DNA of 64,000 nt from Deroplatys truncata (taxonomy: Eukaryota > Arthropoda > Insecta > Mantodea > Mantidae), in contig CM060990.1 of the NCBI GenBank assembly GCA_030765065.1, forward strand, positions 675,613,618 through 675,677,617, read 5' to 3'. Below, one piece after another: positions 20,351 to 33,570 of this stretch (its first letter is position 1; every line of letters starts with the position of its first letter). The notes under the pieces are model-generated. The model worked only from the letters and a program-made list of their open reading frames with translations. It ran no database searches and had not been told where the DNA came from. The translations under genes and the position numbers were made by a program.

Positions 20351-23300
20351 ATGGCTATCCTGGCCTGGAATGTACGTGGTGTACGATCGCATAGGGCGGA
20401 ACTGCAACTTTTATTGCGTTCCCATTCGCCTATGGTCGTGTGTTTGCAGGAGACTAAGCTCCGCCCTCATGATCGTTTTGATCTCCGAGGGTATACTCCG
20501 GTTCGCTACGACCTTGAACCGGAGGAGGGTATTCCTGCTCATGGAGGTGTCATGTTGTTAGTGCGTAACGACGTTCATTTTCAACGTCTGACTCTTACGT
20601 CCGACTTGCAAGCTGTTGCCATTAGACTGCAGTTACCCGGTTTTTTCTTTTCTGTTTGCTCTGTATATTCACCTCCAACGTCTCCCCTCGCTAACGCGGA
20701 CCTTCGAGATCTCTTGTCCGCTCTCCCAACACCATTTCTCCTGTTGGGAGATTTTAATGCCCATTACCCCCTGTGGGGTTCGCCAAGGGCTTGTGCCAGG
20801 GGAACTCTTCTTTCCGACATATTTGATCAGTTCAATCTCTCTATACTCAATACCGGTGAGCCTACGTTTCTTTCTGATTCTTCCGGTACATTTTCTCACT
20901 TGGACCTTGCCGTTTGCTCACTCCAGCTTGCTAGTCGTCTCCAGTGGAACGTCGTCGCTGACACCTACTCCAGCGACCATTACCGCTGCATCGTTTATCT
21001 TCTGTCACACCACGTACAGCATTCGAGAGTACCTACCTGGATATTCACAAAAGCCGACTGGAGCTTGTATTCCAGTCTCGTGCATTTTGACGACCAGCCC
21101 TTCACCGACATTAACCAACTAGTGCAGCGCCTTACGTCTACGATTTTCTCTGCCGCTGAACGCGCAATTCCCCGTCCATCCTCTCAACCTCGGCGACTGC
21201 CTGTTCCGTGGTGGAACGAGGATTGTCGGGACGCCGTTCGAGCCCGTAGAACTGCACTTAGGGTGTTGCGGCTTCACCCTACACTTGATAATTTGGTGAC
21301 TTTTAACAATCACGCGCCAGGTCTCGTCGCATTATTCAGGATAGCAAGAAGGCATCGTGGACTCGTTTTGTCGAGTCTTTTAATCGCTTTATGCCTTCAT
21401 CTGTTGTTTGGGATAAACTTCGTCGCTTCTCAGGTAAAGTGTCGCATTGTACTGTTTCTGGCCTTCAGGTTTCCAATGCCACCATAGTGGATCCGGCTGC
21501 CATTGCTAACACCCTGGGTGCTGCCTTTGAGGCGGTTTCCAGTTCAGACCATTATTCCGCCGGCTTTCGCTCTATTAAAGACCGGCTTGATTCCGCAACA
21601 TATAATTTTCGGTCTGCTAATACTGAATGTTATAACGAATTTTTTACAATGAGGGAGCTGGAGCACGCTCTTCATTGCTCTAGGCACTCCGCTCCTGGGC
21701 CGGATGGCATTCATGTTTTGCTGTTAAAGAACCTTTCAGCCGACAGTAAGCGCTTTCTCTTACGGGTCTATAATCGTATTTGGCAGGACGGCCTTTTTCC
21801 TTCCGTTTGGCGCGAAGCCACCATTGTCCCTATACTTAAGCCTGGGAAGGATCGCCAACTACCTTCCAGCTACCGCCCTATCTCCCTCACCAGTTGCATT
21901 TGCATGGTGATGGAGCGCATGATCAACGGTCGGTTGATATGGTGGCTTGAGTCTCAGAAACTTCTAGCGAACGCTCAGTGCGGATTTCGTCGCTATGGCT
22001 CTACCGTCGACCATCTGGTGTCCCTGTCGACGCATATTATGGAATGTATTTCTGAGAAAGTGTCAAACCGTGGCTGTGTTTTTTGACCTGGAGAAAGCTT
22101 ATGGCATTTGTTGGAGGGGCGGCATTTTACGTACACTTCACGCATGGAATATCCGCGGTCGTCTTCCCATATTTCTTCGGGAGTTTATGACGGACCGCGT
22201 CTTTCGTGTACGTGTGGGCTGGTTTTATCTAGTCGTTTTATTCAAGAGAACGGAGTACCGCAGGGCTCTGTACTTAGTGTCACACTTTTTGCAATTGCTA
22301 TCAACCCCATTGTTGATTGTATTCCACCAGGCATTTCATCGTCCCTTTTTGTTGACGATTTTGCCATTTATTGCAGTTCACGGCGGACCTGTCTACTCGA
22401 ATGCCGTCTCCAGAGCTGTATCGATCGTCTCTACGCCTGGAGTAATGCTAACGGCTTTAATTTCTCCGCCGAGAAATCTGTATGCATCAACTTCTGGCGC
22501 CGGAAGGCTTTTCCTCCGCCCTCTTTCCATCTTGGGTCGGAGGTCCTTCCATTTGCAGACGAGGTTAAATTTTTGGGGTTGGTCTTTGACCGGAAGCTGA
22601 GCTGGACTTCTCACGTTTCCTTTTTAAAAGCAAAGTGTGACCGTTCTCTTAATATTTTACGTGTTTTAAGTGGCACATCCTGGGAAGCTGATCGGACCGT
22701 TCTTCTGCGTCTTTATCGCTCCTTGGTCCGATCCAAGCTTGATTACGGGTGCATTGTCTATTCATCGGCACGTCCATCTGTGTTACGTCGCTTGAATACC
22801 ATTCATCATCTTGGTATAAGAGTCGCTACAGGGGCCTTTCCAACTAGCCCTGTACCCAATCTGTACGCAGAAGCTGCAGAGCCTCCGCTGTCCTTCCGGC
22901 GTGAGATGCTTTTGTGCAGCTATGCTTGTCGGCTCTCAAGCTTGCCTAACCACCCGTCCTTCGAGTTATTTTATGAGGATTCGCTTGATCGACAATATTT
23001 AGTTAGCTCCTCTGCATTACTACCTCCAGGGGTTCGATTTCGTCAACTTCTTCGGCTTTTGGACGTTATGCCAGCGCCGGCCCTTCCAAGGGGGGAAATG
23101 CGTTTTCCTCCATGGTTGCGCGCTGAGGCCCTCTGTCACCTTGGGTTATCGTCGATGCCGAAGAATGAGACCCCTTCTTCAGTCTTTAGATCAGCGTTTT
23201 TAGAACTTCAGTCGCATTTCGGGGACTTTCGCTTTATCTTTACTGATGGATCTAAGACTGATGCTGGAGTAGGATGTGCCTTTTTTGTGGTGGAAATAGT

Positions 23301-24015
23301 TTTATCTTTCATTTACCGGGGCAATGTTCGATTTTTACCGTCGAACTTTTTAGCATTTATCAGTCTCTTTTGTACATTCAGCGGCACTGTTTTATTTGTT
23401 CAGACTCCCTGAGTGCTCTTCAAAGTATTAGCTTGCTGTACAGTTACCACCCGCTCGTACAGCGCATTCATGGCCTGCTCTACTCGCTTGGTGTCTCTGG
23501 CATCAGCGTCTCCTTCATGTGGAATCCAGGCCATGTGGGCATATCAGGTAATGAGTCTGCCAACGCCGCTGCCAGGTCGGCGATTTTATTACCCAGATAT
23601 TTTACCTCTGTTGTTCCCTCCACAGATTTGTATGTTCTTTTGCGTAGCCGCATCCTCCTGCTTTGGAGGGATGAGTGGACGGCCCTCCGAGGGAACAAGT
23701 TACAGGAGGTTAAGCCTCTCCCATTAATCTGGGGTATCTCTTCTCGTTTGTGTCATCGGGAAGAGGTAATTTTAGCTCGGACATTGTCTTTTTAGCCATA
23801 GATACCTGCTCAGTGGTGACCCCACACCACTCTGTGAGCAGTGTGATATGCCCTTAACGGTGCGTCACATTTTAGCAGAGTGTCAAGTTTTAGCTCCGTT
23901 GCGTGTTCGTGTTGGTCTGCCTGTTGGCCTAGCCATCATTTTGGCAGACGACGCGCATACTGTAAAGTGTCTTTTACGTTTTATCAGTAACATTGAATTT
24001 ACCAGACGCATTTGA
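20351..24015 (+). pseudogene. I-type LINE ORF2: endonuclease, RT, RNase H
   Basis: ATG 20351 opens MAILAWNVRGVRSHR, the classic endonuclease N-terminus. QETKL, GDFNAHYPLWG and SDHY follow. The frame breaks near 21400. The RT has APGPDGI, VPILKPGKDR, YRPISL, FVDD at about 22340 and GVPQGSVLS, spread over at least three frames with breaks near 22085, 22110 and 22210. RNase H starts FTDGSKTDAGVG (about 23240) and continues after a frameshift near 23290 through SDSLSALQS and WNPGHVGISGNESAN. The C-terminus contains a CEQCDMPLTVRHILAEC finger and ends at the TGA at 24013. Several frameshifts make it nonfunctional. Confidence 0.85.
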
Positions 24016-24283
24016 TGCGCTGAGCGTCTTTTGACTGTGTGATTTTATCTTGTTTTTCAATGGGGCATCTCCTCCCCAGTGGACATCTGGCGCTCGTGTC
24101 CCTGGCATTCTACAGTTCTTCACACGTTGTTTTACTCTTATTGACCATGGTTTTAGTGTGTTCGTTTTTGGACTTTGGTGTTTTGTTTTTTACGTTTTGG
24201 ACATCGCGGGTTTGTCTCCCGTTTTTTAATTATGCGGTTTTTTATCTGACTTTTATATTGGACTGTACATTTTATACTTTGTA

Positions 24284-24316
24284 AGGGCGCTGATGACCTT
24301 AGCAGTTTAGCGCCCT
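24284..24316 (+). other. 3' UTR hairpin and (CAT)n tail of I-type LINE
   Basis: AGGGCGCT and AGCGCCCT pair around a short loop just before the CATCATCAT tail (24328-24352). Such conserved hairpins near the 3' end of a LINE are likely RT recognition sites; here that is inference from position. Confidence 0.6.
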
Positions 24317-25482
24317 TATAAGGCATCTCATCATCATCATCATCATCATCATTAAACTTGTCCCACCTTAAGTACACTTGACATGGAAATATCTTCATTA
24401 TTTTTTATTTCTTTTCAAAACACTGCTCTAAGGAGTTTTACTGAAAAACAGTCTGTAACGTTAATATGAAAAATTAAATGCATATCTTGAATTTCCTGAG
24501 AGTAGCCTGTGAAGTTCTCTTCACTTTTAATGAGTATTAGAAAATTTTATTTATCTGGGGAACCCTATGTCAGGAAAAACATAAAGCTCTTAAAATGCAG
24601 AAGCTGCCCAAAATAACGTTTTCCTGGAGCCAACTGTTTTTAAGTATATGTACATAAGTATATGTACCTATATTTTGCCAACTTTATGTTCATGACATAA
24701 ATGATCTAAAACTTTGCTATTTGTTTCCCTTGTTTTAATTTTCTTGATCTCGTGACGAAAACAAAGTAGTTCTAACACCTGACTTCCTAATATAGGTATA
24801 TTGTATAGAAGAGAAATTAATTCCACAAAACTTAAAATAACTTCCAGACAAAATGTTTTAATTGAATTATGTAAAACGCGAGAGTTTCTAGAAAGTAAGG
24901 GTAGAGAGACCCATATAAATGTACCATAGCTCATTTATTGGATTCAAGATCATTTCAATGTTGATTATTGTATTAAAACGGGCGTATTTCGTTTTCTTTT
25001 ATGCGCAAAATTACCGCGAACATTTGTTATGTTATAAACACGCAAATGCGAAAATGTACAAATGAAACGTGATTTTTATAGATTATTTTTAATAATGCGG
25101 TATTAATGAGTTGAACTATTACTTGCTTGGACACAGGATCAGTTTCTCTCGTATCCAGTTAGCTTAAGAAATAACACTCTTCATTCCTCCCATAGGAATG
25201 GTCCAATAGCCAGCATGTAATAGCTCGGATTCATCCCGTTTACTGGTAATAAACACAAAATTTTGCATGTTTTAAGAATTAATTACAAGAATTAAAATCT
25301 CCACTAAACGTTCATTTAACACATGTTTAAGATTATTGTATACAACACATTCTATGTTGGCATTCATCTTAAGGTGGATAAATTTCAGTATCCTTGGGGA
25401 AACACCGCGTACTTCAACACAAAAGAGAGAAGATTTTAACATTGAGTAACTTTTGGTATTCAGCTTCAGCCTGTTGTTGCCA

Positions 25483-27178
25483 CTCACTCTCAAAATCTCA
25501 CACTCACTCACACTCTAGCATTTTCACTCTCACACACACACTCACTCACACTCAAACACTCACTCTCACACTCTAACACTCTCCAGCTCTCACTCACTAA
25601 CCCTTTGATACTCACTCATACTGTCACTCACTCGAACACAGACTCACACACTCACTCTGATTCATATACTCACGCTCACTCTCACTCATTCACTCACTTA
25701 CACTCTCACTTACTTACTAACACTCACTCACTCCCATTCTCATTCACTCAGTCACTCACACCCACTCTCACTCACACTCTTACATTCACCTACTCAGGCT
25801 CACTCATTCACACACTCTCACACACACTTAGACTCATTCTCACTCACACTCTCTCTCACCCACACACTCTCACACACTCACACTCATTCACTCATACTCT
25901 CATATCTTCACACTCTCAAACATTCACACTGGCACACTCACAATCACTAACACTCTCTGCCTACTCGCTCACGCTCACAAGATTTCGTTCACTTGCTCAA
26001 GTTCACTCCCTCTGATTCACGCTTCCACTCTCACACTCTCAAGCTCACTCTAACACTTTCATGATCAGTCAAACTCTCACACTCACTCTCACACGCTCAT
26101 GCTCACTCACGCTCTCACACTTACACAATCTCTCACGCATATTCTCCCTCTCTCACACTCTCACGCACACTCACACTCTCTCACCCTCATGTTAACTCTC
26201 AACACATTCTCACGCTCTCTAGCTCACTAACATTTTCAGTCACTCCCATTCTCACACTCACACCCTCACTCTCACACCCTCACTCTCGCTCTCACTCACT
26301 TCCACTCACTCTCTCACATTCTCATTACTCTCTCCCTCACTATAATTCGCCTTATCTGTCTCACTATGACTCTCTCTCACATAAACTCTCTCTCACCCAC
26401 ACACTCTCTCTCTCACTTACACACTCTCTCAAACACTCAGTCTCCCACGAAATCTCTCTCTCACTCTCATTCACTCTCTCTCACTTTCAAACTCTCACTC
26501 ACGATGTCGCTCTCACTCTCATGCCCATCACTTGCACACTTGAGCACTCTCTCAAACCCACTCACCCTCACACGCACACACTCTCTCTCACTCTCTCACC
26601 ACGCTCACTCCTTTACATTCTCACTCACGCTCACTCAATCTCAGATTTTCATTCAATCTATCACACGCTGACGCTCAATCTCACACACGCTCACCATCAT
26701 CTCTTTATACTTTCACATTAATGCTCACTGTCCCTCACTAATTCACTCACTTTCACTCTGGCTCTCACTCAGTTACACACATTCACTCATACACTCAGTT
26801 ACACACATATATGCTCTAACTCACACACTGACTCACAATCTCACGCTGCCTCTCACTCACACACTGACCTACTCTCTCACTCATTTTCACTCTCTCAGTC
26901 TCTCACTCATTCTCTCACACACTTACACTCTCACTCACACTCTCAATCACACTGTCAGTCACAATATCATTCCCTCATTCATTCACACTCTCTCTCACAC
27001 TCTCACTCACTTTCTCACACAGTTACTTACACTCTCACTCACACTCTCACTCACTCACACTCTCACGCACTCATACTCTCATTCACAATCTCATTCAATC
27101 ATTCACTCACTCACACTCTCTCAGTCACACATTCAATCTCATTCACACTCTCACTCACACACTCTCTCACACACTCAT
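25483..27178 (-). repeat. (TGAG)n-type microsatellite in unit 5, 1.7 kb
   Basis: CACT/CACA/CTCT words on the plus strand without a longer period. It begins directly after the CAGCTTCAGCCTGTTGTTGCC block, so part of the usual unit between that block and the tract is missing. The right junction CATTTCCGGACTCTGGGG is shared with other units. The open frames here (136 and 101 codons) are artefacts. Confidence 0.94.
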
Positions 27179-27235
27179 TTCCGGACTCTGGGGAGGATGG
27201 GAAATAATGCTGGCAAAAGAAAAACCTTCATCCTC

Positions 27236-27320
27236 CAGTCGGGAATCGAACCCGGGACGTCTGGGTTTGGACGGTAGCAAGCTAACCTCCAGACTACAGT
27301 AGCAAGTCTACGCAGAGACT
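27236..27320 (-). repeat. tRNA-derived SINE-like head in unit 5
   Basis: The B box reads GGGTTCGATTCCC on the minus strand with the GGAGGTTAGC A-box region upstream. A second, headless half copy lies at 27484-27530. Confidence 0.75.
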
Positions 27321-28840
27321 TCTATGATCCAATTTGATGTTGTGCAACAAACTCGAGGAATAAATAATTTTTAATTAAATAATTCCTACTACCAACATAT
27401 ATTTAATATCCTTTCAAAAATAACTCTTGGTCTCTTAGTTATAGTTCCGGAAAATAAACTGGTATTATTAATAATTCAGTTTTGCAAGCTAGCAAGCTAA
27501 CCTCCAGACCACATAGGAGTCTCCGCAGAAACCGGTATAATTCAGTTTGCTGTCGTGCAACAAACTCCAGAAATAAATAATATTTAACCTACTATCATCA
27601 TTAATAAAATACCCTTTTAAGACTTACACGTATTTGAGTAAATGTTCGCATAAAATAAACTGGTATTATTAATAATTGAGTTTACCCTATATTATTTGAG
27701 GTCATTGCATTGAATTTTGTAACACAAGTTAACTTTAACCTTCCCTGCAGTCTAGAGAGGGGAGATATTACAGGAAACATACTATCCCACCCAAAATTAT
27801 TTACCAAGTTTTCGCCGGAAATACATGTTTTGAGATCCTGAATCCAAGCAGATTAAATTTCCGGAAAGGGCTTTTGTGTCTGTGTCAGACCGTGCAAGCA
27901 TAACTCAAACACAAAAAGTAAGATGAATATAATAACCTTATAGGTTCTGTATTTTTCAAGGACATATGGGAAGACCTTCATTAAATTTTTCACACCTTTA
28001 ACTCCACTTGACATGATAAATTTTCAGTACCATTTATTCCTTTTCAAAGCACTGCTGTAAGGTGTGTCATTGACACATATATATGTAACGTTAATATGAC
28101 AAATAAAATGCATATGTTGAATATCCTGGGAGTAGTCTGTGAAGTCCTCTTTACTTTTAATGAATATTAGAAAATGTTATTTAACTGGGAAACCCTATTT
28201 CAGGAAAAACATTGAGCTATTAAGGTGCTCAACTTGTCATAATACCATTTTCTTATACTCAACGGTTTACCGAAGTATTTCATGCTATATGCCTATTTAC
28301 ATTTTGCCAACTTTAATTTTATGACATAAATGGTCTGAAAATTTCCGTTTTCTTCCATGTTTTGTTTATTTTAGCCTTCTTGATCTCGTCACGTAAGCAA
28401 TGTAGCTCTAACAACTGTCTGTCTTATATACAAGCATGTAGGAGCAATTAATTCTATAAAACTTAATATAATTTCCAAGAAAAATGTGTTAATTGAATAA
28501 TATAATATGCGAGGGATTCTACAAAGTGTAAGGGTAGTGAAAGCCATAGGAGTGTACCATAACTCATGTTTTGGATTCAAGACCATTTCAATGCTGGTTA
28601 TTGTATTAAAACGTGTGTATTTTGTTTCTCTTTTGTGCGTAAAATTGCTCCAAAATTGTTGTATTATAAACTCGCAAACCGAAAATGTACAGATGGAATA
28701 TCAATCTTTGTATAGATTATTGCTAATAAAATACGCTCTGCTAATAATGCAGTGTTAATGAGTAGCACTACTACCTGCTTGGACACAGCATCAGTTGCTC
28801 CCATAGCAAGGTAGCTTAAGAAACATCCTGTAGGACCTGT

Positions 28841-29877
28841 CTAATAGCCAGCAGGTATTGGATTCCTCACTTTTTCTGATGATAAATACGAAAATTTGCA
28901 TGTTTTAAAAATTAATTACAAAAACTAAAATTGCCGCTAAACGTCCATTTAATACATCGTTTTAGAACAGTGTATGGAACACATTATGATAGTTGACATA
29001 CTTGTTGAAGCAGATACATTTCACTATGCTTTGGGAAACACCGCGTACTTAAACACAAAAGAGAAAAGATTTTAACATTGAATATGTTTTGACATTCAGT
29101 TTCACCCTGCTCCTCTAGTCATAGTTTCCAATGGGAATTTGTGGGGAGAAGATGGACCGAACCACTGAAGTGAGTGTGTCTTCTCGTATAGCTCAATACC
29201 ACAGAAACTCCCTCCCCACCGATATAATATATATGCCGCCTTTAACATCTAAGGTGATTTCAGCGGCTTTGTTTTTGCGACAAATTGCTCAACGGCAATT
29301 ATATTCACTCGTTTTACTATTGTTTTAATCGCTGGACTTTATTAATAAGCATTAAATTGACAAACTCACATTTTCACTCTCATTCGTAATTCCGGACTCT
29401 GGAGAGGCTGGAAATAATCCTAACTAACGGAAAAATTGACATAAAGCCGGTAATCGAACCCTAGACATTTGGATTTGGAAGCTAGGAACATAACCTCCAG
29501 ACCACAGAGGCAGTCTCCGCAGAGAGTTGTATGGTGCAATTTGTTATGATGTAACGCAAAAATGTACAATTGAAACATCAAATTTTATATAGATAAAACA
29601 CGGCTCTGCTAATAATGCGGTAATAATAGTTGAACTATTACCTGCTTGGACACAGGTTCAGTTCCTCCCGTACCAGGGTAGCTTTCATTTAAAGAAACTT
29701 TAAATTCATAGGATCAACTATGAACTTTATTGAATGAATTAGTTAAATTGTGTTAATATAAGTATATTTAAATTCAAATAATGGACCAATTTCAGGAATA
29801 TTAAATAATTGCTACATAAAGCAATATTTTAAGTGAAACAAAGAGGTAACATCCTTCATTGCTCCCATAGGACCAGA
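28841..29877 (+). repeat. Array unit 6 (1.04 kb, 3' half deleted)
   Basis: The start, CAGC block and tRNA-like module (29445-29523) are present with a very short tract (about 30 bp). The unit then jumps near 29545 to the block just before GGACACAGGTTCAG, losing about 1 kb that includes the CCGGAAATACATG and GGGAAACCC landmarks. Confidence 0.78.
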
Positions 29878-31974
29878 CTAACAGCCAACAGATAATAGCT
29901 CGGATTCCTCCCGTTTTCTGGTGATAAACACGAATATTTTCATGTTTTAAAAATTAATTACAAAAAGTATAATTGCCGCTAAACGTCCATTTAAAACATC
30001 GTTTAAGAATAGTGTATGCAACACATTATAACAGTTAAACATCCTTGTTGAAACAGATACATTTCACTATTCTTTGGGGGACACCGCATACTTCAACAAA
30101 AAGGAGAGAGAAGGTCTTATCATTGAATATCGTTTGGCATTCAGCTTCAGCCTGTTGCGCTAGTCAGTTTACAATGGGAATTTGTAGAGAGAAGATGGGT
30201 CAAACTACTGAAGTGAGTGCGTCTTCTGGTGTAGTTGAATACCGCAGAAACTCCCTCCCCACGGATATAATATATATGCCGGGTTTAACATCTAAGATCA
30301 TATCGGGGGCTTTGTTTTTGGAACAAACTACTCAACAGCAATAATGTTCACTCATTTTACTATTGTTTTAATCTTTAGACTTTCTTAATAAGCATGAAAT
30401 TCACAAGCACACACATCTACACTCTCATTCATAATTCCAGATACTGGGGAGGATGGGGAATAATCCTGAATAAATAAAAATTCCCGAGACTTCTGGATTT
30501 GGAAGCTAGCACACTAACCTCCAGACTACAGAGGCAGTCTCCGCAGGAACTTGTATGTTGCTATTTGGTGACATGCAACAAATTCCAAAAATAAATAATA
30601 TTTGACCTGCTACCAACATTAATATAATATCGTTTCAACAATAACTTAGATCTCTCGGTTATAGTTGGCATAAAATAAACTGGTATTATTAATAACTCAG
30701 TTTGCCCTAATAATACTATTTGAGGTCACTGTATTGAATTTTGTAACACAAGATAACTTCAACTTTCCCTACAGTCTAGCGAGGGGAGGTATTAGAGGAA
30801 TCATTTTACCGAGTTAGCACCGGAAATATATTTTTTGATATCCTCAGAATCCAAGAAGATTTCATTTCTAAAAATGGCTCGTGTATGCGTGTGTGTCAGT
30901 TTGTAACAGCGTAACTCAAAAGCAAAATATCAAACCACGTTATGTATTTTTCAGGGATAGACGGGAAGACTTCATTAAGTTTGTCTCACCTTTAACTACA
31001 CTTGAAATGAAAAATGTTCAGTTTTTTATTTCTTTTCAAAACGCAGCTCTAAGATGTGTCACTGAAACATCCTATGTCTGTAACGTTAATATGACAAATA
31101 CAATCCATATCTTGAATTTACTGGGAGTAGCGTGTGAAGTCTTCTTTACTTTTTAAGAATGTTAGAAAATGTTATTTAACTGGCAAACCCTATTTCAGGA
31201 AAAACAATTAGAGTTCTTAAATGCACAAATTGCCAAAATACCCTTCATGCTATATGCATATTTACATTTTGTCAGCTTTAAGTTCATGACATAAATGGTC
31301 TGCAAATTTCCTTTTGTTTTCTTTTGTTTAACCATCTTGATCTCATAACGAAAACAATGTTGTACTAGCAACTGCCTGCCTTATATATATATATATATCT
31401 ACGCATGTAGGAACAATTAATTCCACAAAACTGAATATAATTTCCAAGAAAAAATTTTAGTTGAATAATATAATATGGAGGACCCCAAGAATGACTAAGC
31501 GTACAGAAAGCTATATTAGTGTACCATAGCTTTTATTTTGGATTTAAGAAAATTTCAAAGTTGGTTATTGTATTAAATCGCGTGTATTTTGTTTTTCTTT
31601 TAGGCACAAAATTACTGTGAAAATTTATTATATTATAAACACACAAACGCGATAATTTACAAATGAAACATCAAATTTTATATAGATTATTGCTAATAAA
31701 ATACGGTTCTGCTAATAATGCATTATTAATGGGTTGAACCTGCCTGGACACAGGATCAGTTCCTCCCGAATACAGGTGGCTTTCATTTATAGAAATTTTA
31801 AATTCATTGGATTAATTAAAAATTTTATTGAATGAATTAGTTAAATTGTGTTTATATTAGTAATTTCGTATTCAAGTAATGGATCCATTTCAGTAATAAT
31901 AAATAATTGCTACATAACGCACAATTTTATGTAAAACAAAGAGGTAACAAATTTCATTCTCCCGTAGGACCAGT
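29878..31974 (+). repeat. Array unit 7 (2.1 kb, most regular)
   Basis: The best reference unit: all landmarks are in order, the tract is only about 30 bp (30398-30428), and a short AT dinucleotide run lies at 31383-31398. The B box of the tRNA-like module is lost: the sequence passes from ATTCCCGAGAC directly to the TTCTGGATTTGG part (30481-30545). Confidence 0.8.
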
Positions 31975-33570
31975 CTAATAGCCAGCAGGTAATAGCTCGG
32001 ATTCCTCACGTTTTCTCGTGATAAACACACAAATTTGTATGTTTTAAAAATTAATTACAAAAGTTATAATCGCCGCTAAATGTCCGTTTAATACATCGTT
32101 TTGTGTATGCAACGCATGATAAGCTGGCATTCAAATTGCTGAACAGCAATAATTTTCACTCCATTTGTTGTTGTTTCAAACTTTGGGCTTTATTAATAAG
32201 CATTAAATTCACACGCACTCACCTACCCTCACGCACCCTCTCCCCACACACACACACACACACACACATTTACACTCTTTCATACTTCCGGTCTCTGGGG
32301 AGGATGGAAAATAATCCTGGCTAAAGAAAATTTCCCATTCAGCCGGGAATCGAACACGGGACGTCTGGATTTGTGAGCTAGCAAGCTAACCTCCAGACCA
32401 CAGAGGTGTCTTCGCAGGAACTTGTACGATGCAATTTGGTGACATTAAACAAATTCTCGAAATAAATAATATTTAAACTACTATCAACATGTATATAATA
32501 TTATTTCAAAAATAACTTACATCTCTGAGATATACTTCGCATAAAATAAACATGTATTATTAATAATTCAGTTTGCCCTATTAATATTATTTGAGGTCAC
32601 TGCATGGAATTTTTAACACAAGTTAACTTTATCCTTCTCTACAGTCTACTGAGGGATGTATTAGTGGAATCGTTTTATCCCAACCAAAAATTGTTTACCG
32701 CAGTAAACAAGTTTTATTTTCACCGGAAATACACGTTTGGAGATTCCCTTAATCCAAACAGATTTAATTTCCAGAAAAGCTTTGTGCATGCCTGTGCCAG
32801 TCAGTGAAAGCATAACTCCACAACAAAAATTGTGATGAATATCAAACCTTATAGGTTCTGTATTTTTCAAAGATGGACGGGAAGATATTCATTAAATTTG
32901 TCCCATCTCTAGCTGCAGTTGGAATAGAGAAATGTTCAACATTTTTTATTTCTTTTGAAAACACTGTTCTAAGGTGTGTCATTGAAACACCCTATGTCTG
33001 TAACGTTAATATGACAAATAAAATGCATATCTTGAATTTCCTGGGAGTAGCCTGTGAAGTACTCTTTTGCTTTAGATGAATATTAGAAAATGGTATTTAA
33101 CTGGGAAACCCTGTTTCAGAAAAAACATAGAGCGCTTAAAATACACAACTTGCCAAAATACCATTCTCCCTGAGTCAACGGTTTTCAAAGTATTTCATGC
33201 TATGTGCCTATTGAGATTTTGCCAATCTTTTCATAACACAAATATTGTGAAATTGTGTTGTTTCTTTCCTTTGTTTTAACCTTCTTGATCTTGTGGCAAA
33301 CAAAGTAGTTCTGACACATGAATGGCCTATATATAATCATGTAGGAGCAATTAATTCCACCAAACCTGAAATAAACTCCAGACAAAACATTTTATATGAA
33401 TAATATAATATGCAAGAACGTCTACAAAGAATAAGAGTAGAGAAAGCCATATGAGTGTACCACAGCTAATATCTTGGATTCAATAACACTTCATTGTTGG
33501 CTATTGTATTAAAACACGTGCATTTTGCATTTCTTTTAGGCTTAAAATTAACACGAAAATTTCTTGTATT
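31975..33570 (+). repeat. Array unit 8 (terminal, truncated)
   Basis: The last unit. It lacks the CAGCTTCAGCC block, has a 70 bp tract with a pure CA run (32210-32285), a tRNA-like module at 32341-32418, and the d and e blocks. It stops near 33570 inside ACGAAAATTTCTTGTATTG, where the LINE fragment begins. Confidence 0.78.

Larger units (their letters stand above)
18404..24349 (+). mobile_element. Full-length I-clade LINE, degenerate
   Basis: A 5.95 kb insertion bounded by a perfect 15-bp duplication. It has a GC-rich 5' UTR of about 630 bp starting CCGCAGGGTCTCACC, a gag-like ORF1 with three CCHC knuckles, ORF2 with endonuclease, RT and RNase H, a 3' hairpin and a (CAT)n tail. The RNase H domain and tail place it in the I superfamily of insects. 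Base composition is much richer in GC than the array around it. Both ORFs carry frameshifts and stops, so the copy is dead although it arrived full length. Confidence 0.9.
15889..25203 (+). repeat. Array unit 4 (carries two nested transposons)
   Basis: All landmarks are present. The unit is interrupted by the TA-flanked element at 17062-18173 and by the I-type LINE at 18404-24349. Its own sequence is about 2.25 kb including a 270 bp microsatellite. The array text reads continuously across both insertions once they are removed. Confidence 0.82.
25204..28840 (+). repeat. Array unit 5 (1.7 kb microsatellite, partial module duplication)
   Basis: All landmarks are present. It carries the second longest microsatellite tract and an extra half copy of the tRNA-like module at 27484-27560. 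After the first ATTATTAATAATTCAGTTT it jumps back to GCTAGCAAGCTAACCTCCAG and repeats about 200 bp, indicating an internal duplication by unequal pairing. Confidence 0.82.
1..33570 (+). repeat. Tandem array of eight complex repeat units (macrosatellite)
   Basis: Eight head-to-tail copies of one complex sequence, recognised by the same landmarks in the same order: a start with GCCAGCAGGTAATAGCTCGG; CAGCTTCAGCCTGTTG; a minus-strand tRNA-like module flanked by a CACT-type microsatellite; CACCGGAAATACATGTTTTG; GGGAAACCCTATTTCAGG; and TTGGACACAGGATCAGTTCC. A full unit without expansion is about 2.1 kb (unit 7). Some units lack internal blocks (1, 2 and 6), others carry inserted transposons (3 and 4). 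No intact protein is conserved across units. It could be a macrosatellite or a tandemly duplicated non-autonomous element. The array ends abruptly at a LINE fragment near 33570, and its left end lies outside the window. Identity between units was judged by eye. Confidence 0.85.

Noticed and set aside
25605-26721. Open frames of 66-136 codons
   Set aside because: Same microsatellite artefact in array unit 5.
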